Positions 10,201 through 18,300 of a stretch of DNA of 51,079 nucleotides are shown here, one piece after another. The stretch is taken from assembly GCA_030066195.1 (NCBI GenBank), contig JASJCB010000078.1:1-51079 (forward strand), given 5' to 3'. Source of the DNA: Acidobacteriota bacterium (GTDB lineage Bacteria; Acidobacteriota; Holophagae; Acanthopleuribacterales; Acanthopleuribacteraceae). Under the pieces are notes generated by a model. It did not search any database. It saw nothing but the letters and a program-made list of their open reading frames with translations, and was not told the origin of the DNA. The first letter of the stretch is position 1. Every line of letters begins with the position of its first letter. The translations under genes and the position numbers were made by a program.

Positions 10201-11839
10201 CGATGTTAAGGTCCGCATCCTCCTCGGCCTCGAATACACCGTCACCGTCGTCATCATTGGATAGAAATCCAAGACCGGCCAGTCGCAGAGGTCCGATATC
10301 GGATGGATCGTTGTTCACATACTCAACCGTGTCGGAAGCTTGTTTACCGTCACTGGTATTGGCGGTCAATGTAACCGTTTTAGAATCGCCGAATACACTA
10401 TTGCTGTCCGCGGTGACGGTGACCACCGCATTGTTGGCCCCGGCCGGGATGGTCACGGAATTAGGAGAAATGTCTTGCGGAGAAGAACTGGTGAAGGTGA
10501 TGGTGCGTGCTTCATCCTGAACCCGGTCATACCAAACGGTAATCGAGAGGGGCTGATTTTCGACGACCATCGGCGGATAGGCGGTTATGAAGAAGGCTGC
10601 CTCCATGGGTTGGCGGGTTGTGAAGGCGAAACTGTATTCCCCGGCAAAGGGTTCCCCGGCCTCGTTGGTCACGCAACCCGCCGGGAGCGTTACGGTATAG
10701 TCAACGCCGTTTTCCATATTTTGCGGGTCGATAAAAAGATAAGGAGAGTTCGCGCCCCGAGTGACAGAGCGGGTGAGCGGCCCGGATGGTCCGGTCACGG
10801 TGATACTGTCGATATTGGGACCGTCGAGAATGTTCTCACTAAAGGTAACCCGGAAGCTATCTCTTGTATCCACACCGGTTTCACCGTCACTTGGAGCGGA
10901 GGCCAGAACGCCGAAAGCCTGCTGACCACCGAAGTTGGCGGTAAACCGGCGGTCTCGATCCAGGGTGATCGTACAGGGCGAGCTTCCCCAACAACCGCCG
11001 CCGGACCAACCGGAAAAAAAGGCGTTAGCGTCCGGCGCCGGAGTCAAGGTGATCTCGGCATCTCGAGCAAATGACCCGGAGCAATTACCGGGGCAGTCGA
11101 TACCCGGCGGGGTACTGACGATACGGCCCGACCCATTGACCGCAAGCGTCAAATGGAAACGTTCACCCTGGGATATGGAGAAAAAGCCGTCACTCGTATC
11201 GGCGACCAACCCGTCAGCGCTTCGTACCCTGACGAGAAAAGACGAACCGGAGAGTGTGCCGGGAATGGGCCAAACATAGGAGCCGGTATTGGCCAGAGGG
11301 CCGATGGTGGTAAATGTCGTCGCACCGGAGATCAATTCGAGGAAGATATCTCCATGCATCTGGTCGGCTGTCCAGAGAATCGGAGTCGTTTCCCCTGATG
11401 CCAGGGTTTCACCGCCATTTGGTGCGATGACGTTCAATGTGGTCGGGTCTGTTCCTCCGCTACCGGAAGGATTGACCATGACGGTAATCTGATCCTGGGC
11501 AATTTGACCGTTGCCATCCTGTACTTTTACGTCGATTTGGAACCTGGTAGGTTCGAAAACCGCGGGTGGGTTCCAGGTTGCCTCGCCCGGATTCAAGGCG
11601 GTTGTCAATTCACCGCCGCCGGCCCGCCAGAGGAAGGACGGCGTACATACGGCGCAAACGGAAACGGAGGTCGTTAAATTAAGCGTTTCCAAATCGGTAA
11701 GCGTGGTATCGGCGATAATCGAAACATCGGGAGAGATGACCGAGCCGTTGGGCACTATCTGTTCCCGCACGTCACCAACCTCATGATCACCTTGGAATAC
11801 CAGAACGATGCTTAAACATAAAGAGAACAGACTAATCAT
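7274..11839 (-). CDS. Giant secreted multidomain protein: InlB-type, Big_5-like, DUF11-like, GEVED, cohesin and dockerin modules
   Basis: A 1521-residue exported protein, second gene of the operon. After a signal peptide (ISLFSLCLSIVLVFQG) come PKD-like modules, an InlB B-repeat-like domain (about 227-300, with WSGGGCWG and RFTANF), a Big_5 Ig-like domain (about 303-405), CARDB-like and cadherin-like stretches, and a DUF11-like domain (about 855-975). A GEVED domain follows (about 979-1142, starting LDYGDAPDS and carrying acidic D-D-N-D-G-L-D-D-E-D), then a cohesin-like domain and a two-repeat dockerin (about 1279-1346), and a cohesin-like tail ending in a Cys-flanked motif. GGAGG lies 5 nt before ATG 11839. 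The start lies inside the upstream gene (8-nt overlap). A 78-bp spacer separates it from the following gene. No enzyme domain is visible; adhesin or scaffold is the inferred role. Confidence 0.85.
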   Translation of the reverse strand: MISLFSLCLSIVLVFQGDHEVGDVREQIVPNGSVISPDVSIIADTTLTDLETLNLTTSVSVCAVCTPSFLWRAGGGELTTALNPGEATWNPPAVFEPTRFQIDVKVQDGNGQIAQDQITVMVNPSGSGGTDPTTLNVIAPNGGETLASGETTPILWTADQMHGDIFLELISGATTFTTIGPLANTGSYVWPIPGTLSGSSFLVRVRSADGLVADTSDGFFSISQGERFHLTLAVNGSGRIVSTPPGIDCPGNCSGSFARDAEITLTPAPDANAFFSGWSGGGCWGSSPCTITLDRDRRFTANFGGQQAFGVLASAPSDGETGVDTRDSFRVTFSENILDGPNIDSITVTGPSGPLTRSVTRGANSPYLFIDPQNMENGVDYTVTLPAGCVTNEAGEPFAGEYSFAFTTRQPMEAAFFITAYPPMVVENQPLSITVWYDRVQDEARTITFTSSSPQDISPNSVTIPAGANNAVVTVTADSNSVFGDSKTVTLTANTSDGKQASDTVEYVNNDPSDIGPLRLAGLGFLSNDDDGDGVFEAEEDADLNIELHNSGSSLLSNVWARARTVSTFDSTLRVLGTAECTVGSIGAGNIESCSVGLRADDDLPTGDYWIEITGVTLDGSGNPTTHFIDYLKVHVVNELFRDFRVTYTSVSSSTGQPGQVFSRTYVAVGSGDNYVSSLPQLRIMQEHKGVQSIVHETLADVPGWFNTEQSFVYDLVAPQTPGVYQYWAEINPPGPGQQPESDPTNNESTRWTLNIPEANLPPALTAVGAQVIPADQQLVLSMIATDPNAGDVLSFSLTEGPAGAAVNPTTGEFSWIPGVNQAPGTHQITIQVTDNGSPSHTDTATFQVETTLESDVAVGFSIPEEAAVPGLAYSYQMLVINNGPHPAVGLKVDHLLPVILENGSWTSSGQTRSMNRAGIGDIHDTVDLDVGQLVTYSITGTVSLSASGALLLSASLDLPAGSLDPGSSNNTREMTAAIVALDYGDAPDSGGFTYPTGAEADGARHVFAPGLFLGSGVDADDAGQADAQAAGDDNDGLDDEDGVVFLSAIQGCLETLLQVTASAGGFLDAWIDFNADGDWLDAGERVFTAQTVAAGVNNLSFQTPCETVEGSSFSRFRYSTAGNLDMTGQATDGEVEDHQVTLSAAPACVDTAIGSLDNVQPGASIIIPVTVSALDGLNVESFTFAASWDASMLTLETIETAGSLSEGMTVSLNDLTPGQVIFSGAGTADLTGSGELFRLQFKVALDVAPSSCGVLTLDSFTINEGFPTTCLTNGQVCACPLGDVTANGDVTAFDAVQVLKHATGLTTDFDPIPLCSADVTCNGSISAFDAAQILKFDAALIMEFPCQTSRSPNAMEAAVSFEPLPADRADQDLGPFVLPVGVRTPSRTLASLQVMIDFDPELVTVRVLRGEGMPDGWLLSVNDALDGRLVIAAAGIDPPDNASDILKLWVEPIDEGMATFSVVSFSANETEHGVDLPALTLPVRPCFFPDDLTRQLGNWPGTMGIQELIWLTHCRKDQEP

Positions 11840-13910
11840 TAGAACCTCCGACCAGCTTGGGAATTACTGCATAACGACTGAGCGCCCGGTACATCATGAC
11901 AGCTGCTTCAGCACGGTTGATCGGCTCGCCGGGCTTGAAGAGAGCCTCGTCATAACCCGTGGCGATTTTGTGTTTGAACGCCAGGCGCAGATAGGGTGCG
12001 TACCATTCACCGCGGTCTATATCCGTGAAGGTCAAGGTCTGGTTGATGCCGTCATCCAAATCGAAACCCAGGGCATCGATGATCAACTTCAACGCTTCCA
12101 CCCGCAAGGTTGCATCATCCGGCCGGTAGGTAGCTTGCGTACGATCGATCAGGCCGGTCTTGTAGGCTAGAGCCACGTAAGGTAGCGGCCAGGTTCCCTC
12201 GGCCACATCGGTGAAAGGGGGAAAGGATTCGTTATCGTCCGCAAACACCAGGCGCATGGTTTCTTCCGGATCGCCTTCTCCGTGGTGGAACAACTCATAA
12301 GCCTGTAATTTCAAGGTCCAGGCAGAGGCCAATACGATTTTCAGCGTTTCGGCACGCGTCACCGGCTCCGAGGGCTGGAAGAGATTTTGGCCTACGCCCC
12401 GCCCTTGAACGATGCCGAGTCTTTGTAATTCGCTCACCGCCTCATAAAACCAGGTACCGATGGGATTGTCGTCAAAATCGTCAAGCTCGGCCACCCGTCT
12501 GAACAACATGGCATCGTAGCCCACCCGGTAGTTACCGCCCAGGTTGGTTGGTCTCAATTGAACCTCCGCATGCGGGGCTTTTAAGGGAAAGGTGCCCAGG
12601 GAATACCAGACATTGGCCAAATCCCTCTGCGGCACCCGCCGCGTCAGCACCATCTTGCGTTGCTTTGCCGTACTGAAGGACACAATTCGGTAATCAGCGT
12701 ACTTTGTTTTGGTGCTTTCAAAAGGTATATAGGCCAGGATCTCGTACTTGCCTTCTGTAAGCCCGGGCGGTTTCCAGGTTCCCAAAACATCGGTAAAACC
12801 CTCGTTGGAGAACGAGTAATCGATAAGGGAGCCGTTGAATCCACCGGAAGATTGCTGCACCTTGGAATCCGGCGTGATATCAAACCCGGGAAATGAAGGG
12901 TGATCGTTATCAACCAGAAAGGATTGCTCATCGGTGAGGCACATGATCCGGGTGCCCCTTCCGGAAACAATCAAATCACCGTTGCTCTGTTCCAAGGTGG
13001 CGCTAATGGTGTAAAAGCCGACGAAATCCCGCGGCAGGGTCACCGACACATTGGTGCTTTGGGTAACGCTCCCGCCGGGTTGCAGCGTCAGACTAAACGC
13101 CTGACTACCCAATTGTTCTTTTGAGGATACCGCGGATTCTCCCCACAAGGTAACCCGGTTGATGATAACCGGCTGAACATCATTGTTGCGCAGGGTATAG
13201 GAGATACCACCCTGATGAACGCCCGCTCCGTTAAGAATGTCGCCGAATCCATGATGTTCCAGGGTGACGAACTCCAGTCCGGGGCGATTGGAGGAACTGG
13301 CTACATAACCGTCCGTGTAAAAAGCCAGGGGTTGGCCTTCCATCGTAACAGTTTGTAATTCGGCTAGTTCGTGATCGCTATCGTTTTCCCAATAGACTTG
13401 AAAATGCAAATGAACAGCGGTGCTCCAGCCACTGGTGCCGATTCGCCCGAGAGGATCTCCTTTTTTTATGGAGTCACCGACCTTTAGTTCCGTATTGAGG
13501 CCAATACAACGCAAATGAGCATAGCGTGTTCTGTAACCATTCCCGTGATCGATGACGACAACGTTTCCCCAAAAATGATTGAGACGAGGATCATCTCTTT
13601 CTACCGGCTGCCCAATTCCAGAAAGGGATGGCTTGCCCTCGCAGGCGTAGCACACGTCCAAATCTCCATGACAGGCGCCGAATCTAACTTCCACAATTGT
13701 TCCTGATGCTACAGCAAGTATTGCAGCATCAGGTTTTCCAGATACGATATCCATGGCCATTATTCCCCTGTGGAAAGCAGTATCCCCATTAATGGGAGTG
13801 GTGATTGTGTATCCATCACCTTCTTCAAACGGCATAGGAAAATCGAAGCCTTGTCCCATAACAAGGGTGCAAAAAAATAAGACGAGGGCTATTAAGAACA
13901 GATTTCTCAT
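11832..13910 (-). CDS. Secreted M23-peptidase-like protein with three C-terminal SLH domains
   Basis: A 692-residue protein that opens the surface-protein operon. A signal peptide (RNLFLIALVLFFCTLVMG) leads into a LytM/M23-like domain: HRGIMAMD near residue 47, the R-Y-A-H-L segment, and HLHFQV near residue 168. M23 enzymes are zinc endopeptidases that cut peptidoglycan cross-links or act as activators. Here the first His and Asp are seven residues apart rather than the usual four, and a Cys-rich insertion follows, so activity is uncertain. A middle region of beta-type domains precedes three SLH domains (from about 477, 565 and 627) that would bind cell-wall or surface polymer. ATG 13910 follows GGAG at suitable spacing; the longer frame from 14033 starts outside the signal peptide. 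The 3' end overlaps the next start by 8 nt. Confidence 0.85.
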   Translation of the reverse strand: MRNLFLIALVLFFCTLVMGQGFDFPMPFEEGDGYTITTPINGDTAFHRGIMAMDIVSGKPDAAILAVASGTIVEVRFGACHGDLDVCYACEGKPSLSGIGQPVERDDPRLNHFWGNVVVIDHGNGYRTRYAHLRCIGLNTELKVGDSIKKGDPLGRIGTSGWSTAVHLHFQVYWENDSDHELAELQTVTMEGQPLAFYTDGYVASSSNRPGLEFVTLEHHGFGDILNGAGVHQGGISYTLRNNDVQPVIINRVTLWGESAVSSKEQLGSQAFSLTLQPGGSVTQSTNVSVTLPRDFVGFYTISATLEQSNGDLIVSGRGTRIMCLTDEQSFLVDNDHPSFPGFDITPDSKVQQSSGGFNGSLIDYSFSNEGFTDVLGTWKPPGLTEGKYEILAYIPFESTKTKYADYRIVSFSTAKQRKMVLTRRVPQRDLANVWYSLGTFPLKAPHAEVQLRPTNLGGNYRVGYDAMLFRRVAELDDFDDNPIGTWFYEAVSELQRLGIVQGRGVGQNLFQPSEPVTRAETLKIVLASAWTLKLQAYELFHHGEGDPEETMRLVFADDNESFPPFTDVAEGTWPLPYVALAYKTGLIDRTQATYRPDDATLRVEALKLIIDALGFDLDDGINQTLTFTDIDRGEWYAPYLRLAFKHKIATGYDEALFKPGEPINRAEAAVMMYRALSRYAVIPKLVGGSND

Positions 13911-14209
13911 GCTTTTCTCCGTAATAGGACCAATGTGAATGAAGCTGAGCGTACTCGTGTCGAGGAAGAGACCTGACACTAGCCGCATCGAAGGTGTCGG
14001 CCTCCGTGGGGGCATATGTAGAAGGCATTTCACCGGCCGGCGGTCGATTCAGGGAAGAACTTTACTCCTGGATCGAGAAAGCAAGAATTCTTGTTTCAAA
14101 GGCTCAAATAATGAGTAGCGGAAAGATTCTTTTTTTGGCCTGAAAAAAATAAATCAGACACAACACATGAGTTATTCAGAATTGCCCGGAAGACGCCTGT
14201 CCAAGAGAG

Positions 14210-14238
14210 TTGACAGCCGCTTGGAAGCAAGCCATAAT
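14210..14238 (+). promoter_or_regulatory. Strong sigma70-type promoter for the CHAT operon
   Basis: TTGACA at 14210-14215, a 17-bp spacer, then CATAAT at 14233-14238: 11 of 12 consensus bases. Transcription would start near 14245, about 30 nt before the TTG start at 14275. An AT-rich stretch with T and A runs lies just upstream (about 14130-14155). The match is read directly; its use in vivo is inferred. Confidence 0.75.
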
Positions 14239-14274
14239 CACCCATCTTTTTTGTGTTTTCCGCGGAGGCATCTG

Positions 14275-15318
14275 TTGTCACCCTCCAGTAAGCCTTTCAC
14301 CCGCCACCTGCAAGACCTCAACAGCGGGAACCTGGAAATCCTGGAATTGATCGATTTTGTCGACGGACCCCTGAAGAAACTCCTATTGAGGGAATTGGCC
14401 CGCCATAACCTGTGGCCGAGACCCGCGGGCACCTGGTTTTCAACCGGGTACAAGGGAGAGCGCCTGGATATCGATGAAGTGTTATCTAACTTCTATTCCT
14501 ATATCTACATAGATCGTATCTCCTGGCTTATGCGCAGTTGGGAACACCACGGCGATATCGAGACTAAGGTTAGAAAGTTTGCTCGTTGGTTCGTCACCGA
14601 GTTTCATGCACAACTGGACCCGGACAGCTACCGTGTCTTTCAAAACACACGCGAAACGCTTAAGCAGATGATCAAGAAAAAGGAATTAGATCTCATCACC
14701 GACGGGCACGCTGAAGAGGATGTAGCAGCGAGCCTGCAGGATGAGTCAGTCATGGTTTTTCCCAAAGCGGACCGGGCATCCGCGGCCCCTGAAAAAGATT
14801 TGAGTGAGCATATTTTTTCCTGGAATGACGAATGGCTTGCCAAACTCATCACCACCGGAGAGAAGACTGCGGGTTGGGTACGCCCACTTCTCGCAGAAAA
14901 GATCAAGGACCTGCAAGGTGCGACCGTCACTGCCTTCACCTTGAAAGCCCTGGTCGCTCCCCTGAAGCAACGCGTTAAAGAAATACTGGGCCGTCAACCC
15001 ATCCATGAGCAAAGCTTGGATGCTCAAGAAAAGTCGGACCCGGAATTGACTTCCATCGATTTGCTGCTTCCCTCTGCCGACGACCTGGCCGATTTCATTC
15101 AACGGGTCCTGAAAACCATTCATCTACAAGTAAATAAATCTCCACTTGAACGTGAACGTATGGAGAAACTCTGGCTATACTTAACCAGTAAAGGGGTACC
15201 TGGAGAAAAGTTGTCTCTTCGCCGATTATCGAAAGACCTGAACATTCCCAGAACTGCTGTCCAGGGGGTCCATGAAGACCTTGAACTCCTGGTAACCAGC
15301 ATGTTGGAGGCCCACTAA
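14275..15318 (+). CDS. Unrecognised helical protein with C-terminal HTH-like segment, partner of the CHAT protease
   Basis: A 347-residue cytoplasmic protein. The start is TTG 14275: CGGAGG ends 6 nt upstream and a strong promoter sits at 14210-14238, so the in-frame ATG at 14167 lies upstream of the promoter and cannot be used by it. Residues about 15-120 are predicted helical, with a segment (LDIDEVLSNFYSYIYIDRIS, then W-L-M-R-S-W-E-H-H-G-D-I) whose layout reminds me of divergent sigma70-like proteins of Acidobacteriota and Myxococcota; I cannot confirm this. The C-terminus has LSLRRLSKDLNIPRTAVQ, a plausible helix-turn-helix. The gene is 44 bp ahead of the TPR-CHAT gene and surely cotranscribed. 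It could be a regulator controlled by, or a substrate of, that protease. Function unknown. Confidence 0.72.
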   Translation: MSPSSKPFTRHLQDLNSGNLEILELIDFVDGPLKKLLLRELARHNLWPRPAGTWFSTGYKGERLDIDEVLSNFYSYIYIDRISWLMRSWEHHGDIETKVRKFARWFVTEFHAQLDPDSYRVFQNTRETLKQMIKKKELDLITDGHAEEDVAASLQDESVMVFPKADRASAAPEKDLSEHIFSWNDEWLAKLITTGEKTAGWVRPLLAEKIKDLQGATVTAFTLKALVAPLKQRVKEILGRQPIHEQSLDAQEKSDPELTSIDLLLPSADDLADFIQRVLKTIHLQVNKSPLERERMEKLWLYLTSKGVPGEKLSLRRLSKDLNIPRTAVQGVHEDLELLVTSMLEAH

Positions 15319-15362
15319 CCCTCATCTCATTGACGACCCGAAGCGGAGAGGAAAGAAGCTAA

Positions 15363-18300
15363 ATGGATAAGAACGAAAGGCAAAAACAACTGATGGAAGC
15401 TGCTAAGAAGGCGCAATCCAAGCTTCAATCACTTCAAAAAGCCCAAGTCGATCAACGCCTTACGGCCGGCGCCATTCTTTCCTTCCCTCATCTAACGCAG
15501 AGGGATGTACTGTGGTTGGTAATCTTTGCCGACCCGATGTCCAAGCATCGTCTTTATGTAGCTCCGCTCGATGCCTACCCGCATTGCGGTTCAACCGATG
15601 TCAGTCTGAAACATGATTTGGGTCCGATGACCCTCCGCGCACAATACGGTTTCTGGCTGGACCCCGTTCCCGTTGGGTTCGAGGTGCGCGGTCGTGTGGC
15701 CAACGACTGTCTGGGCGAGATTTTCGAGTCTATGGATCAAGCAAAAAACGAGAAGAGGAACGCCTCTGTCGAATGGGACCCCGATTTTCGTCACTGGCTC
15801 CATTCGGGACCAGCGAAGGCTAAGGAGGAATTGCTTTCCGTGGAGAAACCGAAGACGGAGAAACGCGTCTTCATCAGCATAAAAAACTGGATGGGACAAG
15901 CCTCCGTTGCGAACGGCATATGGGCCGCCGCTCTTTTGACCATGGCGTTGGTAGTTCTTTTTATGAACCTGACGAAGCCGGTTGCTTCCTCGCGTGATCA
16001 AACCGATCCTCCTGCGCCTCCGGAGACTGCCGCATCCGGGAGTATCGATGAAACAAACGATCACGCCCTGAGAGGCAATGTTTCGATCGGTAGGCCCGAT
16101 GACCGGGAATCTCTTAAGTTTGACAACCGTTTGTTTGAAAGCCTTCTCGATAGGGGAATTCATTACCTGAACAAGCAACGTCCCGATCTGGCCAAACTGG
16201 ATCTTGAGCAGGCGCGGGCCATGAAGCAGAACGAGAGAGTTCTGACTTTTCTTTCCCGCGCATATCTGGAACTGGGCGAAACCGAAAAAGCCGGAGATAT
16301 CTTGCGGCAGCAGAAGGAACTCAAGCAGGCCGAGCCCGAGCCCAATGAAGCGTCACCGGAAGACAAGCCGCGGGGGCCCATGGGTTTTTACCTTGATTGG
16401 ATTCCCGGGGGAAAGACGGAATTGCAGCCGGGCGATTTGCTCTTGCGATGGGAGATTGCTTCCGAGGGAAACGAGGTTCAAAAGCTTCACGGCCTGTTCG
16501 ACACGCCTTTTTCCGTCTTTTCCATGAGAGTTGAAGCCGAAGCCCACGAAAAGGTCATCGTTTACGGCCGAAGAGACGGCTTTCCTTTGGTTCTGGAAAT
16601 GGGGCGGGAAGATTGGCGCTTCCGCTGGCATCCGCGCCTGCCGGGAGACCTGGAGGCGCAATTTCGCGACGGATTGGCGTTATTTAACGACTCGAATTGG
16701 AAGGCCGGTGTCCAGTCCTGGGATGGTGTGGTCGATGCTTTGCGGCAATCCGGTAAATCTCAACTAGCCTGCTGGGTGCTTCTGGAAACGGGGAATTTTT
16801 TGAGAAGTGAGAAAGAATGGGACCTGGCCGATCGCTACTACCTTCGCGCCATCGATCTTGCGGAGGCGATGGGTGATCGTTCCATGGCAGGTTGGGCGCT
16901 GAATCAAAGAGGAGGCGCTTTTCATCGCCGGTATTATTTCAATGAAGCAAAACGCGATTATGCCGCGGCTTTGAATGAACTGGAAAAAAGCGGGGCGGGC
17001 GCTCTTATCCGAACCAATATCAGGATGAATATGGTCAGCATGGATATCCTGTTAGGGAAAAACGACGACGCCGTCATGCAATTGGAGCCCTTGCTGCGGC
17101 TCTTGGAAGATATCGCACCGATCAGCGATTCCATTTCCATGGTTCTCCACAACCTGAGCCTGGCCGAAAAAAACCGGGGGAACCTGGACATCTCCCTAGA
17201 TTATGCTCATCGTGATCTTCATATCAGCGAATCACTCTACCCGGATCAGGCCCCGGTGATGGCTTCCTACCTGACCATGGGCCATGCGGAGAAGGCACTG
17301 AAGAACCTGGATGCCGCCGAGTTTTTCTATCGTTGTTCCCTGGATCTGGCTCGAAAACTCAACACTCCCGACAGTGTCGTGGAGGAGGTCGGATCTTTGG
17401 ACGGACTCGCTTCTGTCCTCAAGCAGAGGGGAAACTATCTGGAAAGTGAAGCATGTTACCTTCAGGCACTAGCCGTATTGGAGGAAAAAGACCCGGATAG
17501 CCGCTATTTCCCCTCCATATTCAGTAACCTCGGCCTATTGTATTACCACAGGGGTAGTTATTCACTTGCCGAAGTTTATCTCAAACAGGCCCTGGAAAAA
17601 TATTCTCCGGATTCCATGGGAGCCGCCAGGGCACTGACTAATCTGGGTCTGGTCTATCGCTCCCAAGGGCGCGTAGATGAAGCCGAAAAAGAACTGCTGG
17701 CCTCTTTAAAAATAAAGAGAGCCGGAGGCAATGCGCTTGGAATTGGCAGTGTCCTCTTGGATTTGGGTATGGTTCATTATGACAATGGAGCCTATCGGGC
17801 CGCTGAGGAATTGATCGATGAAGCGCTTGTTATTTTTCGAAGTAATATCCCGGGTGGTGAAGAGGAGGCAGAATGCCTCATCGGTAAGGGCAGAGTTCTA
17901 GAGCAGAAAGGCGACCTGCAACAGGCAGTTCGATTACTTCGGCAAGCCATCGAATTTAAAAAACGTGTGGCCCCGAACTCCCCGGGCGTGGCTGACGCCC
18001 TCTATTTCCTGGGCCTGGTTCAAGAGAAACAAGGTCGCTACGATGAGGCCATGGGTTCCTTCGAGGAGGGACTGAACATCATCGAATCTCATTTAGAGAC
18101 GCCGGCTCTGACCAAACGCGCCAACAGTGATTTGATTTATAGCTTCGAAGCACTTTTCAAGGCCCTGGCCAATCGCAAGGTCGACACGGATGTCTCGCAA
18201 GCTTTTCTATACCTGGAACGCTTTCGAGCCAGAGTGCTCTTGAACATGATCGCGGAAAGGGAAGCGGAACTGTTCCACAACCTGAAAGAACCTTTGAAAT

